The notes under the pieces are model-generated. The model had not been told where the DNA came from. It saw only the letters and a list, made by a program, of their open reading frames with translations, and did no database searches. A stretch of DNA of 64,000 nt from Prostheceraeus crozeri (Eukaryota; Platyhelminthes; Polycladida; Euryleptidae), in the NCBI GenBank assembly GCA_907163375.1, contig CAJQUW010007320.1, forward strand, positions 44,153-108,152, written 5' to 3'. The translations under genes were made by a program, and so were the position numbers. Positions 22,460-33,105 of this stretch are shown in pieces (within the stretch, counting starts at the first letter, position 1; every line of letters begins with the position of its first letter).

Positions 22460-22844
22460 CAAACTCTCTTTTCATTTGTAGTCTAACGCATGAAGCACAA
22501 TGTTGAGCTACTGAGATTTGAAGAAGAATATAATTTGGAAAAGTCACATGCTCTGATGATGCATGATTGCTAGGTACTACGTGCTATGGTAATTCCAATC
22601 TTTTATTCTTTCTGTAGAAATTTTGTCAGATATCAGTCTTTATCATCGTAAAGTTATGTCCATTTAAATTCAATGTCATTAAGCAGCATAATGTTTAGTG
22701 TGTTCATGGACTCCTAGATATCCATGTGGTGTTGTATCGATTTTCGTGTAAAATTAGCTCATAGATAGCGTTGCATGATTTTGATTATTCACGACTTATA
22801 TATCATATAACATAACGTGTATATTCAGATGCTACGTACGCACG

Positions 22845-24881
22845 ATGTCGCACAGTCAACTGGCGTTGAGTCATCAACAAAATAGAAAAAAAGTTTGTGC
22901 TGTTTGTTTTGGCAAAGCAAGGTATGACGTAACGAATGTTATAGAAGAAAGAATTAAAAGATATTTTCAAGAGTATTACGATGCTAACGATTCAAGATTT
23001 CCTCATGGAATTTGCAGCAAGTGCCGAAATGATTTATTGAACATCAGTTGTGGCAAGAAAGCTACTGATATTCTGCCAGAGCCTTATGACTATATGGACA
23101 TTTCACCCATACTGACTTCGACAAGATTGAATCCAATTCCGATGTGCAACTGTGAATTATGTGACATTGCTCGCACTTCTGGAAATCTGAGATTATCACA
23201 ATACAAGAAAGGTCGCCCATCAATCAAAGAGAAAGTTTCTAGTGCTCCTATCACCATATGCAACGAATGCAAATCGGAATTCGGAAAAGGAATTTCCCAT
23301 AAATGCAATACAAAAACATTGAGAAGTAACATCATTGAGATGATAAATTCAACTGGTAAAAATACGCAGGAAGTGATCGCAGCTGGCATTGTTAAGGATT
23401 TTGCGAGCACCAGTGACTCCTACGAATTGTATTCTGGTGGGCCAAAGCGTCTCAAAGTTTATTTGAAATCTCCAACGACCCCTTCACCCCAATTCAGTCT
23501 AACTGACATTTCCAAGCTACAAAATGCGACATCATCGTCGAATAATGAAATTCGACGCAAATTTGTGCCTTTTGTTAGAAGTGTTCTTGGTCGCACCTCA
23601 GTGGAGTCGAATATTGGCCCAAAGCTTCGAGATAGGGATAGTGATTGCGCCGGCTACTTCGATTGCATCTCATGTGATTTTGAGTGCACTGTAACCGGGA
23701 GTGGTGATGAATATATGCCAAGTCATCTAGTTTATTGCACCAACATCGAAGATCTCGTCACCTTCTTTTGTGAAAAAAGGCAAGTTGATAAAAGCGCAGT
23801 AACAATAAAAATGGGAATCGACAGTGGTGGAAATTGCCTGAAGTTTTGCCTGAATATCATCTCTAAGGATCCAAAGGAGAATGCGAAAAAATTGATCAAT
23901 AGAGTAATGCTTGACACAAGTGTTAAGAAACTTGTGATTGTTGCCGTTGCATACAACGTGAAGGAGACGTATGCAAATATTCGTCTTATTCTCGATAAGT
24001 TGCAAGTAGATCAAGTAGACTTCTACTACGTTTGCGCCGTTGACCTGAAGATGGCAAACATTTTGTGTGGACTGCAATCCCACTCATGCAGCTTTCCTTG
24101 TGTTTATTGTGAGTGTCCAAAATCAGAATTTTCTGATCTGACGAAATTTAAGACTTATCACATGAGGACGATCGGCCGTGTCAAGCAACTGGCCGAGGAA
24201 TTTTCTAAAACCAGAAGGTTGTATAGTGACAAAGCATCTGCCAAAGATTTCAAGAGCTGCGTGTACAATCCAATGATTCAAGGAGAGGACAGTGATATGT
24301 TAATCCAGACAGTCCCTCCCCCGGAGCTCCACCTCTTACTCCGAGTAGTGAACAAAATATTCAAAGAATTGCAGTCTGCAGCTCCCAACATCGCAGGTGA
24401 ATGGCTGGAAAAGATCGGGATCGTTCAGCCAAAAATTCACGGTGGTGAGTTTACTGGCAACATGTGCCGCAGACTGTTGAAACGTGTTGATAGTCTGAGA
24501 GATGTCGGACATAGTTCTCCACAACACACATCGTTGATTGACCAGTTTGCAAAATTGCTTTCTGCGTTCGATGTTGTTGTCAATCAATGTTTCGGTAAAA
24601 TTCTTTACCCAGATTTTGAAGAATCTATCAAAAACTTTCAGAACGCATACCGGTACTTACAGACTGGAATAAACGTGACTACAGCAGTTCACATAGTGTT
24701 CGTACACTTGGTTCAATTTTGCAAGCTTAAGAAGTGCAGTTTGGCACATTTTAGCGAACAAGCTGTGCACTCCGATTTTGATCGATTGTGGCTATCGTGT
24801 GGAAAAGTTGGCTATAATCATGACAAATTCAAAACTCGTCTCTTTGACTGTGTAATAAGGTATAATTCACGGCACCAGTAA
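22845..24881 (+). CDS. Zinc-finger DDE-type transposase, intact, 678 aa
   Basis: The start ATG at 22845 is the first in frame and lies 385 bp inside the left inverted repeat. The N-terminus has a finger-like block (CAVCFGKARYD ... FPHGICSKCRNDL), then CNCELC and ICNECKSEFGKGISHKC. A conserved-looking segment (LTDISKLQNATSSSNNEIRR ... RSVLGRTSVE) precedes the core. Candidate catalytic residues are D326 in MGIDSGGNCLKF, D400 in AVDLKMANILCGL (followed by HSCSFPCVYCECP) and E638 in FSEQAVHSDF. Between them lie PPPELHLLLRVVNKIF and GGEFTGNMCRRLL. Similar D-K-x5-G...PCpyC and SEQ...H blocks occur in large uncharacterised protein groups of Hydra and other invertebrates and, more distantly, in Chapaev/RAG1-type transposases. 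The family name is therefore tentative. No disruption is seen. Confidence 0.85.
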   Translation: MSHSQLALSHQQNRKKVCAVCFGKARYDVTNVIEERIKRYFQEYYDANDSRFPHGICSKCRNDLLNISCGKKATDILPEPYDYMDISPILTSTRLNPIPMCNCELCDIARTSGNLRLSQYKKGRPSIKEKVSSAPITICNECKSEFGKGISHKCNTKTLRSNIIEMINSTGKNTQEVIAAGIVKDFASTSDSYELYSGGPKRLKVYLKSPTTPSPQFSLTDISKLQNATSSSNNEIRRKFVPFVRSVLGRTSVESNIGPKLRDRDSDCAGYFDCISCDFECTVTGSGDEYMPSHLVYCTNIEDLVTFFCEKRQVDKSAVTIKMGIDSGGNCLKFCLNIISKDPKENAKKLINRVMLDTSVKKLVIVAVAYNVKETYANIRLILDKLQVDQVDFYYVCAVDLKMANILCGLQSHSCSFPCVYCECPKSEFSDLTKFKTYHMRTIGRVKQLAEEFSKTRRLYSDKASAKDFKSCVYNPMIQGEDSDMLIQTVPPPELHLLLRVVNKIFKELQSAAPNIAGEWLEKIGIVQPKIHGGEFTGNMCRRLLKRVDSLRDVGHSSPQHTSLIDQFAKLLSAFDVVVNQCFGKILYPDFEESIKNFQNAYRYLQTGINVTTAVHIVFVHLVQFCKLKKCSLAHFSEQAVHSDFDRLWLSCGKVGYNHDKFKTRLFDCVIRYNSRHQ

Positions 24882-25282
24882 ATTTTCACAAATCATAACT
24901 CGAGTGTTCATTGTTTAAGTTAGTGTCTCAACCATTTGTAATTTTCTGATTGTCATTTTACGGTAGGTGATGGATATTACAATTTATGTCCTTTTTTCTG
25001 TTGCCAAATGGCCTTATAGAATAGATGGATAGTACTCGTACATATAGCATGCATGAAAATAATGATTTTTGTACTATTAGATAAATGAATGCAGTCAACA
25101 TTTGTTTTGTATCTAATTGTCATGGTCGAGTATATTCTTTATTTCATATCATAGAAACGATATGGACACGTATCTGCAGTATTGATTCGGTAAATAGGAT
25201 CAAGGATGATATAAATTACACTACACTTTATATAAATTTCCGTAGACCAACTACATGACGGTACTTGTGTAATCATGTTCTA

Positions 25283-25624
25283 CATAAATAGTAGGCCTAT
25301 TCAATTTCTCGAAATCCTCGGGCCATATGGATATCTATGGCATTGTAGATTCTTACTTTATTCAGATAAAACAATAATAGTGCTTAATTAAGTAAATTGT
25401 GCCAACTGATTTAGCTTCACATTTGTGAAAATTGTTTTTTTAGTAGTGCAAAAATGGTCATTTCAGGTCAATATCGATATCTATGATTTTTTCGAAAATA
25501 GCTCATAGAGGATTTCGGAGACATATCGCACGAGTAACTGTATACCCTAAGGATCTCAAAAATAGCCTGCAATAAGCGGTCACATTTTTAAAGTTTTAGA
25601 CCCCCTTCCGGTGAAGTGTGAATT
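25283..25624 (-). repeat. Right long terminal inverted repeat
   Basis: 342 bp, the reverse complement of 22097-22459 with few mismatches, lacking about 20 bases present in the left copy. It ends GGTGAAGTGTGAATT. Confidence 0.9.
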
Positions 25625-26624
25625 ATGCATTATGCAATTTTGGAACTAAGCATACTATCAATCTGAAAAAAAGACACATTATAATTCATGAACGCAAAAA
25701 TAGTTATGTTTGAGATATATAAGTCAACATGGTTGCTGCAAATTTATCGTTCTATAGAAATGATTTTTATCAATTTAGTTCAAGGAAATGAGCTAGTTAT
25801 GAGTCTTCTGAACGCTATAAGACAAGTAGCAAAGTTGACATGCGGCTTTAATTCCACAACAAATCTAATCTAGCTAAACACCACCCTTTCACAAAGAAAT
25901 ATTCACAGCTGGTATTACTGGAAGAAAGTTATTTGTAAGTAGTATGTAGTATAACATATTTTTTGCCATATGACATAAAGCTATGCATACGAAAGACATA
26001 CGAAACACATACCAATTTGCATCGGGTCTCGTATATAAAACATACCAACATCTCGTATTTTAGTTCAAAACAGCCAATCACAGATAGAATAGTTCGTATC
26101 GCTACATACCAATTACATACAAAGGTAAGTGAGATTTCGTATGAAAAGCATACCAGATCTCTGTAAGCATACGCGAATCTCGTATCAGATGTTAGTTTCA
26201 AATTGTATGTGATTTTGGTATATGTTTGTTTGTAATTTTCGTATCCAGCGATTTACAGTGTAGGCTAATCAGATTTCTTATCAAATATTGAAATTCTTCT
26301 TTTAATGAACTTAAATCTACTGAAAGCCCCAAAATTATTCAATTGGAAATGGAATGAGTGGCCAAAACGTTTTCATTATTGATCAGATTACGCATAAATG
26401 CCAAATATGTGACATTGCTTCGATAGATGATGGAGGATGTGTGGAATCGTGTAGAGATTCCAAGTCACTTTCTAGATGATGTAATGAAAGGTCTAGGCTT
26501 TTAGAGGATCTGAATGGATGTGGAGTAGTACAATGGTTTCATTTTGATACAAAGTAGGAATGTAGGAAGGTGAAGATGACATTTTTGGATGATGGGTTGA
26601 ATTCTTTGACATTTGTGGGGTGAT

Positions 26625-26760
26625 TTGTACTTCATTTCAAGTTTTAAAACGTAACTATTTAACTCAATCCGCAGATCTTTTGCAATACTGTGTTTACTTC
26701 TGATCTGCTTCCGTTGCTTCTGCTTGTATTCAAAGTTGGACAAAACTTAATTTTTCAAAA
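26625..26760 (+). repeat. LINE 3'-end fragment (copy 2)
   Basis: Matches 16740-16870 with moderate divergence: TTTCAAGTTTTAAAACGTAA, then AATCCGCAGATCTTTTGCAA, then CTTCCGTTGCTTCTGCTTGT. No intact coding. Confidence 0.5.
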
Positions 26761-28317
26761 CTGCATCCGCAAAGTCCGAAATCAGTAATCCGCATCCAAT
26801 CCGCATCCACAACAATTCTACATTTTCTATACCCATCCACGCTGAATTCCCACCGAATCCGCAATAGAAAAAGTCTTCGAAATTATTCTTATTAACTCGT
26901 TCAGATTAACTTAAAAGGAAAAATTGTGTTTTTGTGGATTTTGTATCTACAGGCCTATCCTTTAGGCTGCAACGGTCAACAAATTAACACATAATTTTGC
27001 ATAGGTTCAGCCCATGCAAAACCACCAAAAGCAAGATTAGAATAGCTGCTATGTATAGGGCCTAATGGCAACGTAGCCTAACCCATTATCTTTATGGACC
27101 GGTTTTCTGCGGATGATTGTTTTTATCTGTCCATAAACGAGTCTATTTAAGCAATTTGAGACATTACTACTCGCATAAAGGCCAGGACTGATCTGTTAAA
27201 ATCGAACTTTTATATGTCAACAAGCTTGCTGTGCACTCAGTATACACTCACACCCACAGGTAATGTCCTGGGCAGACTGAATTTAGTCCTCACTGGGTTT
27301 ATATCACGACGGGCAGGGCAGCACACTTGATATCGATATTCTCATTTAGTCACTCTTGGCTATGTACTTGTAGATAACTCGAACAACTATTGCTTTATTC
27401 AACTATTTTAGTATTTTTGGTAGACTTATTCACAGTGCTTATAAACAGTATGTATGGATTAGAAGTCATGCAGGACAGGAAAGGATTTGCTACTAGAAAA
27501 GATTTGCCGCTCGTACTGAATCATGCTGAGATTGACGACTGCAGATTATTGTTGAGCAGAACTAAAGCATTGCCAATCTAAGGAATGAACGATTCTATGA
27601 ATCAGTGCGCTGGATTAGCGCTGCTGTCGAATTCGTAAGCAGCAACTGATAAAAACAGCAATTCTTAGAATAAAAAACCTCTTCCAATTTCAATGAAGTC
27701 TGGATCGTGATTGAGTGTACCCGAAAACTCATGCTAAGCCTAGTTCTATAACGCCGAAATGACGTTGGTGCAAAGTGCTATCTTTGCTCGTGTCACCGAA
27801 ATAAAATACTATCTGCATCAAGTGTATGAGTGTTATATTGTATGACTACAACCTCCAAGTCATCTGTTTCAAAGCCTGGTCCACAGCAGGCACCGCACTG
27901 ATATGGAAATTTCCTAAAACTCAAGTCTAAGACCTCAGCTACACTGCGAGCTTTTCCAAGCGTTTCCGAGCAAAGCGTTTTGCAGCAAATATAAAGTCAT
28001 AATTGCAGCATGTAAACTGCCACACTGCGAGCAAAACAAACCAGAGATATTGATAGCTTGCGGACATACGCTTGCTCGGGTTTGCTAGGGACGCTCGTGC
28101 TTGCTTTGTTTCAGTGTGGCTGAGGCTTTACTCAAGCCTACCGGCACCGTGTTCGCAAAATAGATTTGTAGAGCTTTTAGTGTGTGGAAGCAAAACGTGG
28201 ATAGTTCAACCTGTCCATGAAGTCCTGTTCAATTTGCTCATCCGCAAAGTTCAAAATGTTCGATCCGCATCTGCAAAACACCAAATGTTCGTCTCCGCAT
28301 CCGTATCAGATTGTCCA
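26761..28317 (+). repeat. Diverged tandem duplication, unit 1
   Basis: Begins and ends in ATCCGCATCC-rich sequence. Matches to unit 2 (28440-28860 plus 31870-32520) keep order: TATCTTTATGGACCGGTTTT at about 27090 and 28729; CACACCCACAGG at 27248 and 31889; CGCCGAAATGACG at 27752 and 32190; GATCCGCATCTGCAA at 28262 and 32492. Substitution and small indels are heavy, so this is old. No gene is recognised inside. Confidence 0.6.
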
Positions 28318-28440
28318 CCCCTGGTTGTATTATCAAAGTTGTCAACATTTTGAATTATATTATTGATGCTACACGTTGGTGCACCTTTGCAGCCAGTTTG
28401 CTTTTTGTGTTGAGTGTACTTGAATAAATAAATAGACCCA
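28318..28440 (+). repeat. LINE 3'-end fragment (copy 3)
   Basis: GTTGTATTATCAAAGTTGTC, then CTACACGTTGG...TTTGCAGCCAG and a GAATAAATAAATAG end, parallel to 16835-16975. It separates the two tandem units. Confidence 0.55.
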
Positions 28441-28864
28441 GATCCTCGTCCCCATCTGCATCATCAACATCAAAAATCAATCATCCACATCCGATCCGCA
28501 TCAGCAACAATTTCAAATGTGCGATCCGCACCCACATCGCTATCTGCGCTGTATCCACACCAATCCACACCGAATCGTTATGTTTCTGACAAACTTAGCA
28601 GGACCATTTGTGATTTTGTGGATTTTGCCACTAAAGGCAATACGTCCAACAAACAAACAAATAGGCCCATGGAAAACTACGAATATCAAGCTTGGACTAG
28701 GCTACATGTATACTAGCAATGTAACTAACTATCTTTATGGACCGGTTTTCCGCACATGTATTGTTTTCAGTGCTGGTAGTGTTATAATCAACGAGCCTCC
28801 TTCGAATCATTAAAGCATGAAGACTACGGCCATCGGACTTGGAAATGTCACTTCTAAGTGTTAA

Positions 28865-30388
28865 CACAAGAACTACGAATGAGGTCAAAATGACCTCAGG
28901 AAGAGTTTAACATCAGATTACATGTGACCAAAGCTTATATAGCAATTGATATTTCACGACTTTTAGTATTTTTGGTCTGTTCCATCGTAGATGGAATTTC
29001 ATAGAAATCGATGCATATCTTCACAGTCAAATCCACCTGTTACCCTATAACTACGAAGTGAGGTTATTTTGACCTCTCATGTAAGAGAACATTTTCTCAC
29101 AGGAAAATTGCGCTTTATATTAGATATGCATAACAGCCTGATGCTTGCCATTGATAGTTTACTAAATATTTCATTGCTTGCGACTTCTTATTCTACAGTA
29201 CCCCGTCATGAAGGACAAGGGGACATTGTTGGATGGGAAACGTAGTAATTTTGTAATATCGTTTATGTGGCTGTCTATGGTTAGAAGTAGATATCTGGAG
29301 TCGAAAATAATGCAACTAAGGCTCTTTGCTGATCTTGCTGAAAGGCAAATAGCTTTCAAAGTTATATACCTTTGCATCACTCCCAGCCGTGCCTTGACTT
29401 CTTCACTGATATTTTTATGTATCGCAGCATTGTTTTCACAAAGTTGTTGATATTCTGCACTAATTGTCAAAAAACTCAGACTTTTGATTTATATTTCATT
29501 CATGCGCTATGAAACGTCGGCGACATTCTGCAGAAAGCGTGGCTCCTCGTTCAATTGAATGACAGTGGTTAGAGATGTGAATCCAAATGGTGAAGACAAT
29601 GGTCCTCATAATTTGTCGGAAAGATTGACGGAAGCGGTTGAACGTAAATCCGGAAAGTGGCTGTGGTGATGCTGTACCTTCACGGTAGGTTCGTGTGACG
29701 ATACTTTGCCGAATGATGAGTCCAGACTCTCCCAATTCCCACTGATCAAGTGATGTAGCACAACAAGTCATCGAGTGTTGGACCCTTACCATCGCATCAT
29801 GTCTTTCGTGCGAATCAGGGAATTACCGCGAAGACTCGATCTGCAGTAAATAGTTCCAAACAATTTTCGCTGTTGATAGACGAAAGAATGCCTCGATTCA
29901 CCAGAAGCTGTCTGTACTGAAGTGGAAGTGGAGCGTGTGTTCGGTACCGGTACCGGTACGGTAACGCCGGTTAGATACTGACTTTTGATGAGCTCTTTAT
30001 ATTTGAGGTAAACACTCAGATGAAACAATCGTTTGCTTGCATCGTACAAAATATTGCCGATCTCTCGTTCATATTTCTGTCATTGATTCGCACGCATATT
30101 CGATACTAGCATCACTGTAATATTTTATAAATGTAGCCTCTATCAGTTGGATGCACCATTTGGAAATGTCAAATATATTTTTTCATTGAAAGCATCAATG
30201 TATGGATGTTTTATAATAATAATAATAATGCTTTATAATAATGCTTTTAATAATTCGTCAGTACAAAAGCGGTATGATATCATTAAGAATATCATTCTGA
30301 CAAAGTGCGCGATGATTTTCTTTCAGTGAAGTCATTTTGACCTCACTCCGTAGTTTAAGTAATGCATGTATTCCCGTGCTTCTAAGTG
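28865..30388. mobile_element. piggyBac-like non-autonomous element
   Basis: TTAA lies on both sides (28861-28864 and 30389-30392). The left tip CACAAGAACTACG and right tip (complement) CACTTAGAAGCACG resemble the PB1 tip CACTAGAAGACCG. The palindrome TGAGGTCAAAATGACCTCA is at 28880-28898, a relative is near 29055, and a near-copy lies close to the right end (AGTCATTTTGACCTCA, from 30330). The right border is not certain: another TTAA stands at 30355, and a 16-bp direct repeat CTTCTAAGTGTTAACA spans both borders. Internal short minus-strand frames (29171-30049) show no known domain. Confidence 0.55.
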
Positions 30389-30423
30389 TTAACAGGCTTG
30401 TTCACGTGGCCATGACCTGGTAT

Positions 30424-31869
30424 TAGGGCTCCTATCGGCTCACCGGATCATTCGGCTGATGATCCGATAACTTTATAGTAGGTTCTTTCTCCTGAGCCAT
30501 CAGTAAAACTATTATTGAAGATGAATACAAATCATTAGTATTTTGACTTAATATGACAAAATATACTGTATAACACACTCTACAAGCCTCATCCCATTAA
30601 CTGTTAGCGAAAAGATTACTTTTTTCATTCACAGATAATTTTCACTTACCCTGGAGGTAATTTACACGTTTAATTGACTTTCTTCGTTTATTTGTAGCCG
30701 GTCTACTCGTATCACAAAACTTTGAATCAAATTGAGATGGATCCTCTGTGATGTGTTAACGGTTTTTATATTTTGTTACACAAGATTCCGTGCATTTTTG
30801 AAGTACAAATGATTTCTATGAAAAGTCAATTATATGTTTTGAAATAGATATCGGCTTTATATATAAGGTTAAGTACTGTGCATCAGTAGTCTATCAAAGA
30901 ATTGGAATATTGTTTTAAATTGTGGATACTTTGATAACTAGGCCAGCGCATGTTACCTAATAGAACTCAAATACTTTCAGTCATCAAAAATAAGGAATTT
31001 AGGGCTAACATGTAAGATGATTTATAACGGCAACGAAGGCAGCAGAAAGCTAGATCGAATCGGTGGGGGAGGGGGAGGGGGTTCTTGGCTCTTATCCAAA
31101 GTAACTCATTTACACGTATTTATGTAGCTACGTTTTTGATGTATTGAATTGAATTAAGAATTATGCTCATTTTGAGCCTAAGCCTACACGTAGCTCCAAA
31201 GACTTTCAAATACCTATATTCATTATAAAGAAGACATTCATACTTTATTCTTTGTTCAACTTTTTATTGTGATCAGTCCATTACCATTATGCCTTTCACA
31301 ACTTACTTTGAATGAATCCCGAATTCTGATGATGGCAATTTGTATTTATTGTGTATAGTGACCGAAACATTTATTTACTTGAAATTACGAATAGGCCTAT
31401 ACATATTAAATATAAGAATTACTACTAATATACCTGTGAATATTTCTGTTTATAATATGTTATTATCATGTAATGTAAACACTCTCTTGTCTCATAAATG
31501 TATATAAATATATTTTTCTAGTAGGCCTAGACTAGGGTTGCTCAAATAGGAATCATGCTGTCTTTCACGATTACTAGTTTTGCAGATTATGTTCTATATA
31601 GGCCCCTATAACTTTTCAATTAAGTGTTCTTTTTCAGGTGGAGGATTAATCTGGTAATATTTGGTTACAAAACATAAATAGTTAAGTTAAGGCACTTGAT
31701 TGGAATCATTGAAAAATTATAAACATAAATTTCATTAGCGGATCACACCGGACCTCGGTTCATTTACCGGATTATTTGCCCATCGGCTCTCGGATCACGC
31801 ATGTAGTTATCGGATTGGATCCCGGATCATACCCATGAGCTGATCCCGTGTGAGGCGGTAGGAGCTCTA
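30424..31869. mobile_element. hAT-type MITE, 1446 bp
   Basis: Perfect 8-bp direct duplication CCTGGTAT at 30416-30423 and 31870-31877. Inverted tips TAGGGCTCCTATCGGCTCAC and (complement of right end) TAGAGCTCCTACCGCCTCAC continue imperfectly through GGATCA and ATCCGATAACT blocks. An 8-bp duplication and TAGGG-type tips are hallmarks of hAT. No transposase inside; a G-rich tract lies at 31062-31082. Confidence 0.85.
31062..31082 (+). other. G-rich tract, possible G-quadruplex
   Basis: Runs of G separated by single A (GGTGGGGGAGGGGGAGGGGG). This could form a quadruplex. No functional context beyond lying inside the hAT MITE. Confidence 0.4.
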
Positions 31870-32813
31870 CCTGGTATACTCGTATGCAGCCACACCCACA
31901 GGTGCTGTCCTGAGCAGTCTGAATTTAGGATTCACTACTAATGACGACTGCTCATAGCAGACATGGAAGCACAGTTACTCTCACTCAGTTATTGTAGGCC
32001 TATATTTCATTTATTATTTTATTCGGCTGATATATTATTTTTAGTAGGCATATTCAAACGTATGTCCTTATCGACCAGAAATCCTGCAAACCAAGCACCT
32101 GTATGTTATTCTTGTAGACGTTTTTAAGTGCACCTGAAGCCTCCTGCCTATCAAAGGCTTACTGATCTTGGTTTTAGACCCATCTTTGCGCCGAAATGAC
32201 GGCAATCAAGTGCTATCTGTATCTATCTGAGTGTAGATTGAATGATCCAAACTTCAAAGTCATTCGTGTCACAGCACAGCTTACCTACATGCAATGTACA
32301 TAGAGCCTATGCACTACAGATGCTGTGGTGATATGGAATTTGCTGAAACACAGTCTAGCTCAAGCTTTCTGAAACAGTGTAAAAAGTGAGACTTGTTAGA
32401 GCTTCTACCTATCATTTTGCTATGCTCAGAAAGCAAAACTTGGATCGTTTAATTAGTTGATTGATTCCTCTATCTGCGATATTCAAAATCATCGATCCGC
32501 ATCCGCAAGATAGTGCACATTTGATTCCATGTAATAATTGCAGTATAATCACAATTCTCTTATGTACCTGAAGCTGTGTGTCTTTGCAGTTCTCATGGTA
32601 TGCACATTCTACCGTATTTGTGAATCACAAGACTGAAAGAGCTTTGATGTAGGACTTTATCTTGAGATTTACGATTGAGAGTCAAAAAGGCAATGAATTC
32701 ACTGGACCTGACTGCTGCATTTGAGAACATTCATTGTGACATCTTATTTCAGTAATAAAAAGCACAAGGTATGAGATCTTCCGTAATACAATAATCATTG
32801 CATTCGAATACAA

Positions 32814-33083
32814 GTGAAAATGAACTGGGAAAGTGTCAACGTCTACTCAGACGACCCAAAATCTACAATGACTGACTTCCAGACTTTTATCCAATACATC
32901 AGACAAAGCGTGTTCAAATTCTCAGGATTCATCGACAATATTGATAGACAATGGAAAGCTGTGCAGTTATTTCGGATGGTAACGCCAGACACCCTTCAGA
33001 AGCTCGTCGTCAAGGACACGGTATTCATGACATGTCACGGTCTGCTACGTGAAGATATTATCAGAATTCTCTTCTCTACATGA
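32814..33083 (+). CDS. Hypothetical 89-aa ORF (duplicated, copy B)
   Basis: Twin of 17261-17530 with I8V and E38G. Same length, start and stop. Whether it is translated is unknown; low coding evidence apart from having stayed open in both copies. Confidence 0.25.
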   Translation: MKMNWESVNVYSDDPKSTMTDFQTFIQYIRQSVFKFSGFIDNIDRQWKAVQLFRMVTPDTLQKLVVKDTVFMTCHGLLREDIIRILFST

Positions 33084-33105
33084 ATGTCCTGCTTGAATGA
33101 GATTG

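Larger units (their letters stand above)
22097..25624 (+). mobile_element. Complete DDE transposon with ~350-bp terminal inverted repeats
   Basis: Left terminal repeat 22097-22459 and right 25283-25624 are nearly identical over their whole length in opposite orientation. The left has about 20 extra bases near 22325. The outermost shared bases are AATT followed by CACACTTCACCGG. AATT is its own complement, so it can be either the tip of the repeat or a 4-bp target duplication around CAC-starting tips. The single intact ORF lies in the middle on the plus strand. CAC-starting tips with a 4-bp duplication would fit the Chapaev/CMC group, which is an inference. Confidence 0.88.
21742..26262. mobile_element. 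MITE-like element with TACACTGTAAATCGCT ends, split by a transposon
   Basis: Left end TACACTGTAAATCGCT (21742-21757) and the exact inverse AGCGATTTACAGTGTA (26247-26262). The two halves (21742-22096 and 25625-26262, about 1 kb together) share many CATACGAA and ATACCAA words in both orientations. The complete DDE transposon 22097-25624 sits between them, so it inserted later. No coding capacity outside the insert. Confidence 0.75.
28440..32520 (+). repeat. Diverged tandem duplication, unit 2, interrupted by two MITEs
   Basis: Unit 2 is split. Its first part (28440-28860) and second part (31870-32520) flank the piggyBac-like MITE and the hAT MITE. Removing 28865-31869 restores colinearity with unit 1. 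Confidence 0.55.

Noticed and set aside
28865..30388. The 16-bp direct repeat CTTCTAAGTGTTAACA as a LINE target-site duplication
   Set aside because: The inner sequence has PB1-like tips, TTAA borders and mirrored subterminal palindromes, and no tail or RT. A piggyBac-like reading explains more, though the right border stays uncertain.
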